Shown in pieces: positions 30,575 to 43,449 of a stretch of DNA of 64,000 nucleotides. Made by a program: the position numbers and the translations under genes. The stretch's first letter is position 1, and each line of letters starts with the position of its first letter. The stretch covers positions 3,038,001 to 3,102,000 of the forward strand of contig CADCXD010000018.1 in assembly GCA_902806575.1 (NCBI GenBank), written 5' to 3'. The stretch comes from Jackrogersella multiformis. Taxonomy: Eukaryota; Ascomycota; Sordariomycetes; Xylariales; Hypoxylaceae. The notes under the pieces are model-generated. The model searched no databases. It was given only the letters and a program-made list of their open reading frames with translations, and had not been told where the DNA came from.

Positions 30575-33500
30575 CTAATTCTCGTTAGATATAATATCAG
30601 ATAGATTCTCATGCTTCGTTTCTCCGTTGGCCGGTTCCACCGGCGCTTCCGGTGTCTTTCCGTTGGTTATCGCCGCCGACTCGTGTGAACTGTTCACCTC
30701 GATTCCAGCGATGAACAGCGCACTCACGCCTTCGAGGGCGGCGACGAAGACGCAAAGAAGACTAGCTATAGCAAAGTGGGTGATCGTTGATCCGATCTCA
30801 AGCCACGAGCCCTCATCTTTCACCACCCAGAAGAAGTAGAGGGTTAATATGTCGCTTATCGCTATCGCGACCATGAATAGCGCCGACGGTGCCACTCCGA
30901 TTCTCTTGTTGATAATACCTAGATTTGCCGATACGAGGGCAAATGGGATCATAAGTTTCAGAATTAGAAGTGCCCCTTGCGAAAAGGGGTCAAATATTGG
31001 AATAAGTCGGCATACGCTTTCCAAGCTGAACGAGGAGATTGAGGCGATGTTGCCAGTGCTGAAAAAGGCCGATTGCAGCAGAATGAAGAAGAATAAAGCC
31101 ACGCGAGCATCTGACAGAGCTAGCGGCCGGAACTTAGACACGGTCGCCTCCGCTGCCACCTTAACCGTGCTTTTCTCTTCCGTTGATACCGTCTTGGTCG
31201 ATTGTAGAAATTCGTATCCGTGATGTTCTAGTCGTGCCCAGGTGACAAGCATCAGGCTGAAAGCAAAGTAAAACAGACCCTCGTAGGATATGGTGAGTAT
31301 AACGAAGGTTGGCGCACACGTCAAGAATATAACCACTAGCCTATGAAGGTAGTGATTATTGGGTTGGAGTCGGTGAGCAATGGGCATCAGAAACGACACA
31401 ACAAGCACCACCCATGCAATAACCTGGTTCCCGCGCGGCAGACCCTCTTTTGCTTGTAGCGATAGGGCGCTGTCTTGAGTTACAAACATAGCCAAGAGGA
31501 CAAGTCCAACCTGTCACGTATTAGCGTAGTTTTTAGGTAGAAGCTCGGTACCTACCTGAATACCGATCAAAGCTCTTGAAATCTCGTTGCCTGTTTTAGC
31601 TGTGCGAGGCTTCTTCGAACTCGAGAAATCGACCAAGAGCTTCTCCTCAAAAATCAAGTATAGAATACCGACGGCTGCTACAAGTAGGCCGCCAGCCATG
31701 CTGCAGAAAATTAGTACGGTGACTCAAAGCCAGGGTCAGGTTAACTTACATGAGTGGGATGTTCTCAACCTTCATTGCTGGGAGCAAAGTGAAAATGCTC
31801 ATTAGTAGACATGATATGAACCAGGTCGCACACAGGCCAGGATGTTTCTGGAGAAAGGAGACGCCTATCGTCAACGGGTAGAATGCCCCGATAATAAACA
31901 GTACGGTTAAGACTTCTCGGTGGATATATCCAATTGCCTGTATCGTGTTATTAGTCAAGAATTATTAGGATGATCGAAAAGGTGAGATTACCAGTGACTC
32001 GATGATGCCAATGTAGGTGATTATGTTGAGCACAAGGGTCACCATATTAGCTCCCGTTTTGATGTGTCCAAATAGAACATGCCTCCCCTTGATCAAACTG
32101 TCCCTGCGAGCGTAAACCTCCTCCCAGAAGAATACAGGGAAGAAAGCGTATGCATAGTATGTCATGGGCGAGTGTGATACAATGAAGGACGAGTAAAGCG
32201 TAACAAGGATGGAGGAGAAAGCAACGATGCCGCCAAGATTTCTCGAAGCCTCTGTCGTCCCTTGTAGTACGTGTAGGTCCACGATGGTTGTCAGAGCGTA
32301 CGCCATCCACCCAAGATAGCCAATGGTGATGAGAGCTCTTAAGAATAGCCAATCGTAAGTTTGTAAATAACGTATTCCCTCGAGTCCGATTTTCATTAAC
32401 GCCGCAGATTCTTCGATAGCTTCTTCGAAGCTTCCATTCTTGATCAATTCCCTGATTGATGATATTCGACTCTCGGGAGATGAGCCGTTTTCTCCGCTGA
32501 AAGGATTATAAGGCCGGTATCTTATTTCATTCGCCTTCTTGCTGATCTCTTTCACCTTGTACATTTCGAGGATCTCCTGAGCATTGACCAGAGATGCTTC
32601 GGCCTTTTCCTTGATGCCCGCCGAGAGATATGAAAGCGGGAGTTCACCCACGGAGTTAGCCGGATACTCGACGCCGATTAAGTAAGTCATCAAGGCTGCA
32701 ACATCGGCTTGTTGCACGTCGATTCTCTTGATTTGATCCAAGTTCCAATCCGACGAATATTCATCGTGACCAGGAGCGATGGCGCCTGGATATACTAATG
32801 GCTTTGCAACACCCGATCCCCACGCAATTAATGGCGTTCTAGTGTTATCCGGGTGGCCGTCCCCATGGCTTCCCCAATCGCTCATGCCATGGTCGGCCGT
32901 AAAAACAAATGCTGTTCTATCATCGTTGTAAAACTTCTGGATCAGCTCGGTTATTTCCTTGACGCCTTCATCGACAACTTTTATGTTATTCAGATATTCC
33001 TTCGAGTACGGTCGATATGAGTGACCAGTAGTGTCAAGCCCTAGGAGATGCAGGAAAAAGACGACTTTCTTCTGTCTGAGGGCGTTATTTAAAGTCCTAT
33101 TTTTCTCCGCGGCGGCAAATAACTCTTTCACATGGTCAAACACATAGAGATCTAACTCGAGTGCACCTTTAGAGAAGTCCTCAAAGTCGGCATCGTAACA
33201 ATCCGCGTCTATTCTGCCGGGAGTTGCGCCATGTTGGAACATAGGAAGAATATCAGGGCTGCCCCAACTCCATGTATGCGCACTTCTATTGAAGACACTA
33301 TCGAAGTTAACCGGGTTGAGTTTCCAACCAGTCGCAACGGCAGAAACGTCCTCGTAAAGCCCGGCTATTAGCGCGACATGACCGGGTCGAGATTCCGTAG
33401 GCACTCTTGTATGAGATACACCAAATGTGCCATGTTCTAGTACTCGGGAACGAAGGTAAGGCGCGAGCGGTCTCGGGGTCTTGTCGGCTTCGGTTTGCGG

Positions 33501-33787
33501 GAACGGTTCGGGATGCGACTGGAAAGCCTTGTCGGCGCGCAATCCATCGCCTAGTAGATATACCATTAGCAAGTGAAACTTACATGATACTTCAGAAAAC
33601 AGTACACACCAACATAGAGAACGAGTCGATCTGCCGGTGCTTTTATTCCTGCAGGTCTCTCCACCCCGAATAATTGCATTCCACTAACAATCGGACTGAC
33701 AAAGTAGATATCAAAGATGGAGTATATATAAATCAGGTGAAATACCACGGCTATAGCCAGGAATCTAAAGCGGGCTGTGCCCGCCAT
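30575..33787 (-). CDS. MCD4: GPI ethanolamine phosphate transferase 1 (Mcd4/PIG-N)
   Basis: Five exons: 33787-33610, 33550-31992, 31937-31750, 31700-31556 and 31510-30575; 1001 residues, normal for the family. An N-terminal membrane helix (FLAIAVVFHLIYIYSIFDIY) is followed by the lumenal alkaline-phosphatase-fold domain with VGDGLRADKAF, the nucleophile-Thr motif TRVPTESRPGHVALIAG and the metal site FTADHGMSDWGSHGDGHPDN. The C-terminal half is a multi-spanning PigN domain. The enzyme adds phosphoethanolamine to the first mannose of the GPI precursor in the ER. All four introns (59, 54, 49 and 45 nt) have GT/AG ends; intron 4 contains GCTAATAC. The last exon ends in an acidic, hydrophilic tail. 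Alternative assignment to Gpi7/Gpi13 is unlikely because of the PigN-like C-terminus. Confidence 0.96.
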
Positions 33788-34600
33788 CGCCGTAGACTCT
33801 AACGGGCAGGTCGCGTCGTTGAGGGCAGAATAATGGGAAGTTTAGTGAAGAAGCTTCGCGCCGGAAATCTGACACCTTTTGGGTCAAGATATGTGGTCAA
33901 ACCGGACCCGATCGATCTATAATAATTAGAAACGGGAAATAGACAAATAAGAGCAGGATATGCCGGTATACAAGCCATCGGCTCTATCCAAGATGGAACT
34001 CGGAGACTGTTTCGCGAAAAAGTTGACAAAAAAAAAGTTGAATTTACAAAGTTCTAAGATTGGCAAATTACGTGCCACTCTGATTAAGGCCGTCAAGGTG
34101 TCATCTGGGGAATCGCGGTTGCGCTTGCAGGGATTGTTACAGGGCTGATTACGTACCTATGTACCAGATTTCCAAGGGTTACTTACGGAAGGTCCAATAG
34201 GTTCGACGGATTCGGGGTCGTGGCACCGGACCGATATAACACATAGCAAGGTCTCCGAAAGGCCCGTGATCCTCCGTCCTCCCTTTTTATTTTGTTTTAT
34301 GACATGTTTTCTGACATGTTTTCTGACATTATAATGCCATACTATCATACAACATTAGGAGAGAGAAAGAGGAGACGCTTTACTTGTAACAATCCCTCTT
34401 CAAATAGGTAGATACCTAGATACGTAGTTCCAATACTTGAAGTAGCTTTTGGAGAAAGACTTGGATAATCGTGCTGGATCATGCAATGGTATTATTCTGG
34501 TACCCAGATATGTACAATAACTCATTTCCCCATCCGCCCAACCCTCATACAGACAAATGAAGAGAAAGGCCCCGCCCGTCATCATCATCTATAACAACGT
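33788..34600. other. Intergenic region MCD4 upstream / CSM1 downstream
   Basis: MCD4 promoter and CSM1 3' flank. A poly-A run near 34027-34036 and direct repeats TGACATGTTTTC (about 34300-34325) are visible. Small frames on both strands have no signatures. Confidence 0.5.
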
Positions 34601-36232
34601 TCACTCCAGACGTTCAGTCAAGGATCTCATAACCCTCGAATAAAACCTTGCGGCGTGAGATTGAGGGAAAGTGATCTCCTCCACTAGATAATCAGGTAGC
34701 AGATCGATTAAGTCTTGATCGCGATTTGGGTCTAACTGGGGCATGTATATGAATTGTGGCTCGTCGAGCTTCTCCGTCAACTCATCACTACCCACAGCAA
34801 GTTTGAAATGGAGAGCTGAGAAACCCGTTAGTCAACCGCTTTAAATATATTATAGATGATTCGAGAAATAACTTACTCCCATTTCTACCTGTCTGGATGC
34901 AGTCATATGTGTCGCAGCCATTCTGTTCCCGCTTGACACCACGAACAATTAAGCCGGTCAAGTCTCCATACAAGTTTTCCTTAATCTGTGCTATATGTGC
35001 TGCCGCTTCCGCGTTAGCAAGAAGTCGGTTGTTTACATTATTTCCACCTTTGATGGCACTACCTGGAACCTTTCCGGTTCCTGGTTCGGTGGATCGAGCT
35101 GTAGTTAGCTTGGTGGATAATGTCTTGATTTCTGTCTTCGCCTCTGATAAAGAAGCATTGGTATGGTTGACCTTGCTTTGCAGTTGGTCCACTTTAGCCT
35201 GACTGGCCTCTAGCTGCTGCCTTAATTCTTGCGTTTCTTTGGCCAGCTCAGTTTGAGTAGATAATTGTGCTTTCAAGGTTACGATGAGCTGATTGGCAGC
35301 TATGAATTGTTAGCCATCTCCTATATGTTAAAATCTCTTCGGGACTCACTATTGGCTTTTTCCTCCGACTGCTTCTTAAGTCGATCATAGTTGCGCTCTG
35401 CCTCTTTGACGCCGATCTCTCGTAGGTCTCGATATTTTGCCTCTAAACTCTCATACTTCCTAGTTAAATCTCCTATTCGCCTTCTCATTGACGGCTCATG
35501 TAGCTCGGAATCTGACGCTGGGACTGCTCTTCGGGTTGCTCCGAAAAGATCATGTGGTTGGAGACGTTGAACGGAGGACATTCCGGGTCGGTGAGGAGGT
35601 AAGTCCTCCACTTCTTCGTACCCTTCAACACTGATCTCTGTGGTCTCGACCGCTTGCGTTTCTGGAATTTCATCCTCGGCAGGTTGTGTTTCTGGAATTT
35701 CGGGTTCGGGCTCGGGAGGGGGAGTATCGGCCTTCGTCTTCGGCTTACGCCCTCTTTTGGTAGCTGGTCGAACCGTAGGCTCAGGCTCTATTTGATCCGC
35801 AGTCGATATATCTTCGTCGTTTGATGTCTTTTGGGCCTTGGCAGCCCTTGGACGCCCCCTACCCCCCTTAGGTTTCGTGTCGGCTGTCATCGAGATTTCG
35901 TCTTCTTCCTCTTCTTCATCATCTACTGTAGGCGTAGATTCGTCCGGGGCTGCTCGCTTAGTTCCTTTTCCTCGTGCAGGCTTCTCTTGAACATTTGCTG
36001 GTTTATCCGCTAAGGCTTTTCGCGCTGCCGCTTTCGTCACGGCGGCGTTGGCAGTAGCGGCCGTCTTTCCGCTCGCCTGACGCGTCGCATTTCGGTTTGA
36101 TTTGGTTGTTCGGTTCGCAGCTGTCGCGCGGGTTCTTGCCGGAGCCATTTTCGCGACAGCTACAGTGTTTTCGGTCAAGTCGTCGTCCGACTCTACTAAC
36201 CCGAGCAGTGCAATACCCTTCGCTTTTGACAT
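34601..36232 (-). CDS. CSM1: Monopolin subunit Csm1/Pcs1
   Basis: Exons 36232-35350, 35299-34877 and 34815-34601; 506 residues. The N-terminal ~240 residues are disordered, basic/acidic and contain AT-hook-like GGRGRPR and KRGRKPK motifs. A long coiled coil follows (SMRRRIGDLTRKYESLEAKY through LKAQLSTQTELAKETQEL and KVDQLQSKVNHTNASLSEAK). The C-terminal globular Csm1 domain is recognisable: AHIAQIKENLYGDLTGLIVR, CDTYDCIQTGRNG, LHFKLAVG, EPQFIYMPQLDPNRD and FYSRVMRSLTERLE. Csm1/Pcs1 works with Lrs4/Mde4 at kinetochores and rDNA to clamp microtubule sites and, in budding yeast, to mono-orient sister kinetochores. Introns of 50 and 61 nt. It diverges from MSP1 across ~720 bp. Confidence 0.9.
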
Positions 36233-36949
36233 CGAACGCGAAAATTAGACGACAACGCGTTTTTTCTTCGAATTTTTAATAGCGTCGCTTAAAAGTTTGG
36301 CTAGGGCCAATTATATGTAAGCGCAATGATACTGTGGTTCGATTGTAAAATTATAGTATTTTGTGATACTGTCTTCGTAGAATTATCAATCACTCGATGC
36401 TGGAGAACACTGTGAAATATGATATGTCACCTACGTAAGTTGTGATGATGATGATGGTGGCGGGATGGCCTGTCGCCAATCACCTTTCGTTGTTGAAAGG
36501 TCTAAGTAAACAAAATTTTGCAAGGGTAAACAAGATCCCCACAATACTACCTAGCTGCCTAGCTGCCTAGGTAGCACTTGCGGTATGTACATATGTATTT
36601 ACAAGGTTGCAAGGTTACAAGGTTACAAGGTTGAGCCATATTCTTATCGATATTCAAAGGCACTTCTGATTTGTCTAAAGTGTCTAGTACGCCACATTTT
36701 GCGTGGCGTCAATTCGTTGGCTCGGGTTATAGATATTTTAGTATTTTAATAGCACCTAGTGTATACGTTCCTGATAGGTATTTTAGCACTTCCATGATAT
36801 CTTAGTCGTACTGCATGCGCGGTCGTCCAATTCTGTGGCGTTTTTACACAACAATACATCACAGCCTGCATCCCCGACTCTTTTAAATTCTCCCAGTTTC
36901 CTGGGGGTCATATCAAATGATTCTCAGTGGGATAAAGCAGTCTTTCGCC
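36233..36949. promoter_or_regulatory. Divergent upstream region CSM1 / MSP1
   Basis: Contains CTAGCTGCCTAGCTGCCTAGGTAG (about 36550-36573), the ACAAGGTT array listed separately and otherwise AT-rich DNA. No gene seen. Confidence 0.5.
36601..36632. repeat. ACAAGGTT octanucleotide tandem repeat
   Basis: Four contiguous copies (the second is GCAAGGTT) in the CSM1/MSP1 divergent region. Confidence 0.9.
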
Positions 36950-38432
36950 ATGGTTGATCGAAGACGAAATGGCGCCGACTATATCTGGGACGTGCTCTTA
37001 ATCCTAGGCACTGTATGTGATCCAGTCTACACTACCTAATCAATGCAATACAAGACAAGACAAGACACAAACTCAAACGAAGTAATAATTCTACTAACAC
37101 CTTTGGTTGGCTAGGCCGGAGCAGCATGGATTCTAACTAGAAATGTCATATCAACCCTTCAAGGGACCCTCGCCGACCCGGAAAAGGACAAACGTGAACA
37201 AGCCCGAATTAAAGCGAAAGCGAACCTCCAGAGATTACGGAAATCAAGAACCCGCGAGGATGGCAATGAGGAAGACTTGAGCAGTGGCACAGGACGGGGT
37301 CCCCGAGTCGAAGATCTAGTCCTAAATGAGTACGAGAACCTCGTTGCGTTAGAGGTTGTCGCGCCCGATGATATACCTGTTGGGTTTGATAGTAAGCTTA
37401 CTCGACTCGGAATCTTTAAACTTGAGATTCTAACATATATGGCAGATATCGGTGGATTAGAGGATATCATAGAGGAAGTCAAGGAATCCGTCATATATCC
37501 GTTAACGATGCCGCATCTCTACTCGCACGCAGCACCCTTGTTATCTGCCCCGTCTGGCGTCTTGCTCTATGGACCCCCTGGTTGCGGCAAGACCATGCTA
37601 GCAAAGGCCGTTGCGCACGAAAGTGGCGCATCTTTCATCAACCTGCACATCTCAACCTTAACCGAGAAGTGGTACGGAGATTCGAACAAGCTTGTGCGAG
37701 CAGTATTCTCGTTGGCCCGCAAACTTCAGCCTGCCATCATCTTCATAGACGAGATAGATGCAGTACTTGGGACCAGGAGAAGCGGCGAGCATGAGGCGAG
37801 TGGCATGGTTAAAGCAGAGTAAGGTTTCCGTTGGATTTTACAGTCATATTGCAATGCTGATGACAATTAGGTTCATGACATTGTGGGATGGTCTAACCTC
37901 CGCAAATACCCAAGGACTCCCCGCCCGAATCGTCGTGCTTGGAGCTACCAACCGTATTCACGATATCGATGAAGCTATTCTACGCAGAATGCCAAAGAAA
38001 TTTCCCGTATCGTTGCCCGACAAGAACCAACGCTTACGGATACTTCAGCTCATCCTCAAGGATAGCAAGACCGATCCTAACCACTTCAATATGGAATATG
38101 TTGCCAGAGTAACCGCAGGCATGTCCGGTAGTGATATTAAGGAAGCTTGCCGAGATGCCGCCATGGCACCCGTTCGAGAGTATATCCGCGAGCACCGCGC
38201 AAGCGGAAGCGCCATGTCTGCCATTGACCCGACGAGGGTGCGAGGAATTCGCACAGAAGATTTCTTCGGGCGAAAAGGTGCTGGACAAATTCTCATGAAG
38301 AACCATCCATTAGCAAAGTCGTCAAGTGATGAGTACGAGGACGTCGAGGATGACGCTGTGACGGTCGATACATCGACCACAGGTGCCAAGACCACCGAGG
38401 CGGCCACAGAAGTCACGGGAGCATCGGATTAA
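36950..38432 (+). CDS. MSP1: Msp1/ATAD1 mitochondrial outer-membrane AAA ATPase
   Basis: Exons 36950-37012, 37115-37818 and 37871-38432; 442 residues. The N-terminal membrane anchor spans exon 1 and 2 (YIWDVLLILG | TAGAAWIL). Then VALEVVAPDDIPVGF and DIGGLEDIIEEVKESVIYPL lead into the AAA module: Walker A GPPGCGKTMLAKAVA, pore-loop region EKWYGDSNKLVRAVFSLA, Walker B IIFIDEIDAVLGTRRSGEHE, sensor GATNRIHDIDEAILRRMP and sensor 2 region GMSGSDIKEACRDAAM. Msp1 extracts mislocalised tail-anchored and stalled import substrates from the outer mitochondrial membrane and peroxisomes. The first intron (102 nt) has a TACTAACAC branch site. The C-terminal tail is acidic and Thr-rich. Full length for the family. 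Confidence 0.95.
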
Positions 38433-39558
38433 ATTTGTATTGAAACGAGTCTAATGTGGGCAATCAAGAGGAACTAGGGCAAAGGCGTTCACGTAGGGAT
38501 GTTTTAGAGGGCTTAACAATCACTACTTGGGTCTTACAATTGGCACTAGACATTTGTTAAAGAGATGTCGCTCTGTATACAACGATACCAATTATCCCGC
38601 TGTTCTACCAAACCTGGTAACTGAAAACGATCTGCGTTATGATACCACTGGGTGTTCTATTGCTATAGCTTAACGAAACCACAATCTTCACATACCTAGA
38701 TATATGATATGGGCAGGTAACCTGTCAATGACCTCCTTTTATTTTCGGATGGCAGCCGTAAGGATAAGTCTCTATCATACAACAACTGGGATTATGCATA
38801 CCTAGGTATATAGTTTACCTCGATATTTACCTAGGTATATTCAAATTTACTGGCGCTTCTACCTACCTACCTAGGTTAGGTAGGTCCATATATCTAGGTA
38901 GGTACCTAAGGTACCTAGGTATTAATAAACAGACAAGGTTCCAGTCCGTTTTAAGTCATAGACGGCACATGGATGGATCTAGTCTCGCTCTTAGAGACAG
39001 GTGACTTCCGGCTAAAGTTAAAATTTAGGTGAACGGTATAAGAGGTATTTAAGGTTACCTACCTAGGTAGGTACATACCTCATCAGCATCAGCCTTGCAA
39101 ACCTACACACCTATTGTCTTGGCGCATGGTCCATTCTGTCACATTAGACGCTTTGTCCACCTCGGAAATCACGTCATCTGTAGCGATACCCGCGCCTTCC
39201 CCAGATTTTACTTCTTCCAACCGATAACCGGAAGCTGCAAGGGGACTCTAGCCCCACACCGCCCTCTTAAATCATTCGTACCACTTCGGAGTTGGTCACG
39301 GAATTTCTTAACTCTGTACATTTTCTGCATCTTCTTGTATAAGCACGAATTAGAAAACTTCAAACTTTCAGGAATCTTAAGGAACATACATCTAACATCC
39401 AATTCTCTATACAAAGAGTACCTAGTTGAGGAATTACTAACCGGTCATTTGACCCTTACCGTTGCCGTTACCGTCACCTATATAGAAAGTGGCAAAGTCC
39501 AAGCTCAAGTTTATAAACTCTTCAGTCGCCGGGAGTCACCGGTTTCGCCTCGTCAGCT
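38433..39558. other. Intergenic region MSP1 / cystathionine beta-lyase
   Basis: Holds one of the densest ACCTAGGT clusters (listed separately) and probably the promoter and leader of the downstream gene. An open frame at 39095-39685 overlaps that gene's start in another frame but has no early ATG and no homology. Confidence 0.55.
38798..38922. repeat. Cluster of ACCTAGGT/GGTACC palindromic words
   Basis: Within 125 bp there are repeated CCTAGGTA, ACCTACCTACCTAGGTTAGG, TAGGTAGGTACC and TAAGGTACCTAGGTA segments. Single units are self-complementary, and together they could fold into alternative hairpins. The same word recurs throughout the window's non-coding DNA. Confidence 0.85.
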
Positions 39559-40924
39559 ATGGATTCTAAACCTGAGAACAAGGCCTTCTCCAAGGTTGAC
39601 GTCGAAGGTCACAATTTACCCCCGTCACCTGCCCCCTCGAGTCCATCTAATGGTCGTCGACGTTATGCCATGGCCACGGAGCTAGTCTATACCGAAACCA
39701 AGGACCAGTATGGTGCTTCAAGCATACCGATCTATCAATCTGCTACATTCAAGCAAACATCGTCCAATGGCGGTAATGAATATGACTACACACGATCGGG
39801 TAATCCCACCCGGACGCATCTAGAGAGGCACATGGCCAAGATCATGAACGCTAACCGAGCCCTTGCCGTTGGCTCCGGCATGGGTGCTCTGGACGTTATC
39901 ACTAGACTATTGAAACCTGGAGATGAGGTGATCACAGGCGATGACCTCTATGGGGGTACCAATCGGCTACTTACATATCTATCGTCGAATCAAGGCATTC
40001 ACGTCCGCCATGTGGATACCACCGATGTTCAAAATGTGCGAGAAGTCATTTCAGACAAGACGGCCATGGTACTCCTAGAGACCCCGACCAACCCCTTAAT
40101 CAAGATTGTGGACATCCCGTCTATCGCGAAGTGCGTCCACGATGCCAACACAAATTCCCTCGTTATTGTCGACAACACCATGCTATCCCCTCTGCTCTGC
40201 AACCCCCTCGAGCTCGGCGCGGATATAGTCTACGAGTCAGGTACCAAATACTTGTCCGGCCATCATGATATTATGGCAGGTATCATCGCATGTAACGACA
40301 CTACTCTCGGTAACAAGATGTATTTCACCATCAACTCAACCGGTTGCGGTCTTGCCCCCAACGATGCATTCCTTCTCATGAGGGGGGTTAAAACATTAGC
40401 AATCCGTATGGAGAAACAGCAGGCAAATGCACAAGTACTTGCCGAGTTCCTCGAATCCCACGGTTTCCGCGTACGTTATCCTGGCTTAAAGTCGCACCCC
40501 CAGTACGATCTTCATTGGTCTATGGCACGGGGTGCCGGAGGAGTCTTATCGTTTGAAACCGGCGACATTACGCTATCTGAAAGGATTGTCGAGGCCGCAA
40601 AGTTGTTTGGGATCAGTGTAAGCTTTGGGTGTGTCAACAGCTTAATCAGCATGCCGTGTCGTATGAGCCATGCCAGTATCGACGCGGAGACGAGAAAGGA
40701 GCGGCAGATGCCCGAGGACATCATTCGACTCTGTGTTGGTATTGAAGACGTGACTGATCTGGTCGACGACCTATCTCGTGCAGTAAGTGCCACAACATGA
40801 GTCGTCTTATCACTGCCTTAATTCTAACGTTAAGTAGCTCGTACAAGCTGGTGCCGTAACGATTACACTCGATGGGATCCATGCCGTGAGGACAGCTGCA
40901 CAAGCTGAAGATACGTCGTCTTAG
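39559..40924 (+). CDS. metG: Cystathionine beta-lyase (PLP-dependent, methionine biosynthesis)
   Basis: Exons 39559-40782 and 40838-40924; 436 residues. Cys/Met-metabolism PLP-enzyme signatures are all present: EYDYTRSGNPTRTHLERHMA, ALAVGSGMGALDVITRLLKP (PLP phosphate site), LLETPTNPLIKIVDI, VDNTMLSPLLCNPLELGADI and the PLP lysine in YESGTKYLSGHHDIMAG. The conserved C-terminal GLKSHPQYDLHWSMARGAGG and SFGCVNSLISMPCRMSHASI favour fungal cystathionine beta-lyase (yeast Str3, Neurospora met-2) over gamma-lyase. It cleaves cystathionine to homocysteine, pyruvate and ammonia. The N-terminal ~35 residues are a Pro/Ser-rich extension. The 55-nt intron (GTAAGT...GTAG, with CTAACG) near the 3' end replaces a read-through VSATT end by LVQAGAVTITLDGIHAVRT. 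Confidence 0.93.
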
Positions 40925-42315
40925 TCTGAGACTACATTATCTTGAGATCCTGCAGAAGTTCCGTGTTTCGGAGCGAAAGCAGCATGTCCCTGCGTGACAC
41001 TGCAGGAAAACCATGTTTCAACCATATAGGAGAGATTATATCATTCATCCATTGATCTACCTAAGCATTCTACACCTAGGGATTGGAACCCGTTTGCCTC
41101 CCATACAATTGCTTGGCCCTAGTTACATGCACAACGACTCGAACTCTGGCAGCGGGTCAGTGCTTCGCGGAGGATCTAGATTTATATTCAGCGTGCAGAT
41201 TAGATATGGTCGGGAGGGAAAAGCACTTACTCGGCATCTGGTTGCTGAACCACCTCGGTGAATGGGAGTTCTTCCCTCGAGGTTTGATTTGCCCAACGAT
41301 CTAACATCGTTGTCTGGGAAGAGCCCGTCCCGTTCCGGGCATTTGCCTGGGATGGGATACTATCGGCTTTATCACAACTGCTATATGCATCAGGATCATA
41401 TTATTCAAAAGGCGTTGATCTCGACGAACCAATCGGGCTGCTTCTCAGCCTCATGAGTGCTATGCGGCATTGCGTTTAGAGGGAGGTCGAACTAGTGATG
41501 TTGGTTCCTAGTTCTGGCCAATAGGCTTCAAAAAGATATTTCGGGGTTAAAAAAAAAAAATCTATCAAACTTTCAAGACTCAAAACTGACTGAGCGAACC
41601 TTGAGTTCCCATCCTCATCTCTGGGGAATGTCTAGACATAACTCTTATATAGACGGACTACTAGAGACCTTACCTTATTTTGAGCTAACTTACGTCTGCA
41701 TCATTTCTGCTCTTACATAAATCCGGTCTCGAGGCCCATCACAGCTCTCAGCAGGTGCTTTTGAAGAGAGAGCTTCCATTGGTAGTTCATAGCAGGGCTC
41801 ATAGAGACTATCGGAATCCTCTGCTGCAGGAGGTCATCGTGATATCTGCATAGTCATCCAAGGTATAGTCCTGTGCATGATACAGTTAGCCTTACTGGAG
41901 TAGGTACAAAAAGGAGTCAACCAGCCCATGCTTTGTCCTCCCCTATAGGCTATCCAACAGCCCACGACACCGTCACACTTAATTAGCCTGGGCTCGTGGA
42001 ACTTTGCCGACTATTTCTTGATCTGGGTGTGCTACTGTGGCTTGCATGTATCTAATATACGCTGTCGGGCTTTTTTAAAAAGCCAGCTTTTATGGTAAGG
42101 CTTAGCGAAAATGGGACTCATAAAGGGGAATTTTCTTCTTAACCTGAAACTACCAGGCCTAAGACCCTGCTAGTACGACGACCGCGTGCAGCTTCAGTTT
42201 GTTTGCAAAGAATATCGAGAACGAATTCCCTCCTGGCCCACCCCTGGAGATAGCCGATCGTCACAATCCGAGACGTGCTAACCGGTGAAGAGAGAGGAGG
42301 AGAGCGGCCGTTGCC

Positions 42316-42344
42316 TTTTTTTTTTATTTTTTTATTTTTTTTTT
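42316..42344. repeat. T-rich homopolymer tract
   Basis: Twenty-nine bases consisting of T interrupted by two A. Could be a nucleosome-excluding promoter tract or the poly-A remnant of a minus-strand retrocopy. Confidence 0.85.
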
Positions 42345-43417
42345 AAGCGAGACCGGTCTCCAGTCGTCAATGACAACGCTTATTTACCAGGATAACTGGT
42401 CCTGAGATGCGCCACCGACCGATCGATCGGCATAAAACAAATCTACCAAGTCGATATCGCTGGATGGGGGGAGGCCCGGTCAGCTGAGCAGCTATCTGCG
42501 TCAGCGTCAAGCATGCGGCTACCCGTCAATACCCCGTATGTCATCGTGGCAGACGACAAGGGACCCGAGCGCCGGTCAAGCCAACGGCAATTTCGGCATC
42601 CGCGCGCCGCTATTGGGTTTCCTTTGAGCCTCTGGACATTGATCTGCTCCGCGGCGTCGAAAAAAGCGCTTCGCTTATCCTACCTGCATTTGTTGTCGCC
42701 CACGTCGGGCTCGTTTGGAGCGTCAGCAATATGAGCCGCGCAGCCAAACAACTGCGACGATTATTCGAAGAAGGAGTCGTCCACCAATGACCTTTCGAAA
42801 TCCGTGGTTGATCTGCTGCCCGTCTTGGCTTCTCTTTCCCCCTTATTCCCGTGAGACTATCGTCAACTTTAATTTGGCAGCTTGGGGGGCAAACAACAAG
42901 CGAAGACTCGAAAGCGGTGGCACATGAATATGCGGGATGCGATTCGACATCTTGGCGGCCTGGACTGGGAGGTGAGCTCTACTTCATGATACTAGTGCTA
43001 GGTAGGTTAGGTAAATGTCGAGTACGACCCCTTACTATATGCACCCGAACGAACAAACCACCTGGAGGCCTACCTACGCAAGCGAGCCCGCGCCGTCGAT
43101 ATCATATCGAAATGGCGTGGCATATGGGGTGATTCATGCCGCTTCCCCTAACCGACGTCATACTCCTGCCGCCCTGCCGCCATTGAGGATTCTACCTACC
43201 ATCGTCCGCAGACGTCCCGCATGCGAACCTGGGGTTGACCCCTAGATAGGCAGGAAGGTATTGCATGAGGGATGATCGTCGTCGATAGTCGAGGCGTCTT
43301 CCCGTGCTTACCTCGCTCGCCAATGAGCTAGCCAGCTAGCCAGCTGGAGCGTGCGGGTTTCGAGGGAGTTCGTTTCTTACGTGCCTAAGATAAGGAAGCC
43401 AGGCCGGTCGAGCTGGC

Positions 43418-43449
43418 GTATGTATGTATGTATGTAGGTATGTATGTAC
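43418..43449. repeat. GTAT/GTAG tetranucleotide microsatellite
   Basis: Consecutive GTAT units with one GTAG variant, ending in GTACC; it resembles a degenerate extension of the window-wide GGTA word. Confidence 0.85.

Noticed and set aside
39095..39685. Open frame overlapping the start of the cystathionine beta-lyase gene
   Set aside because: Begins without an ATG, lacks family signals and overlaps the conserved gene in another frame.
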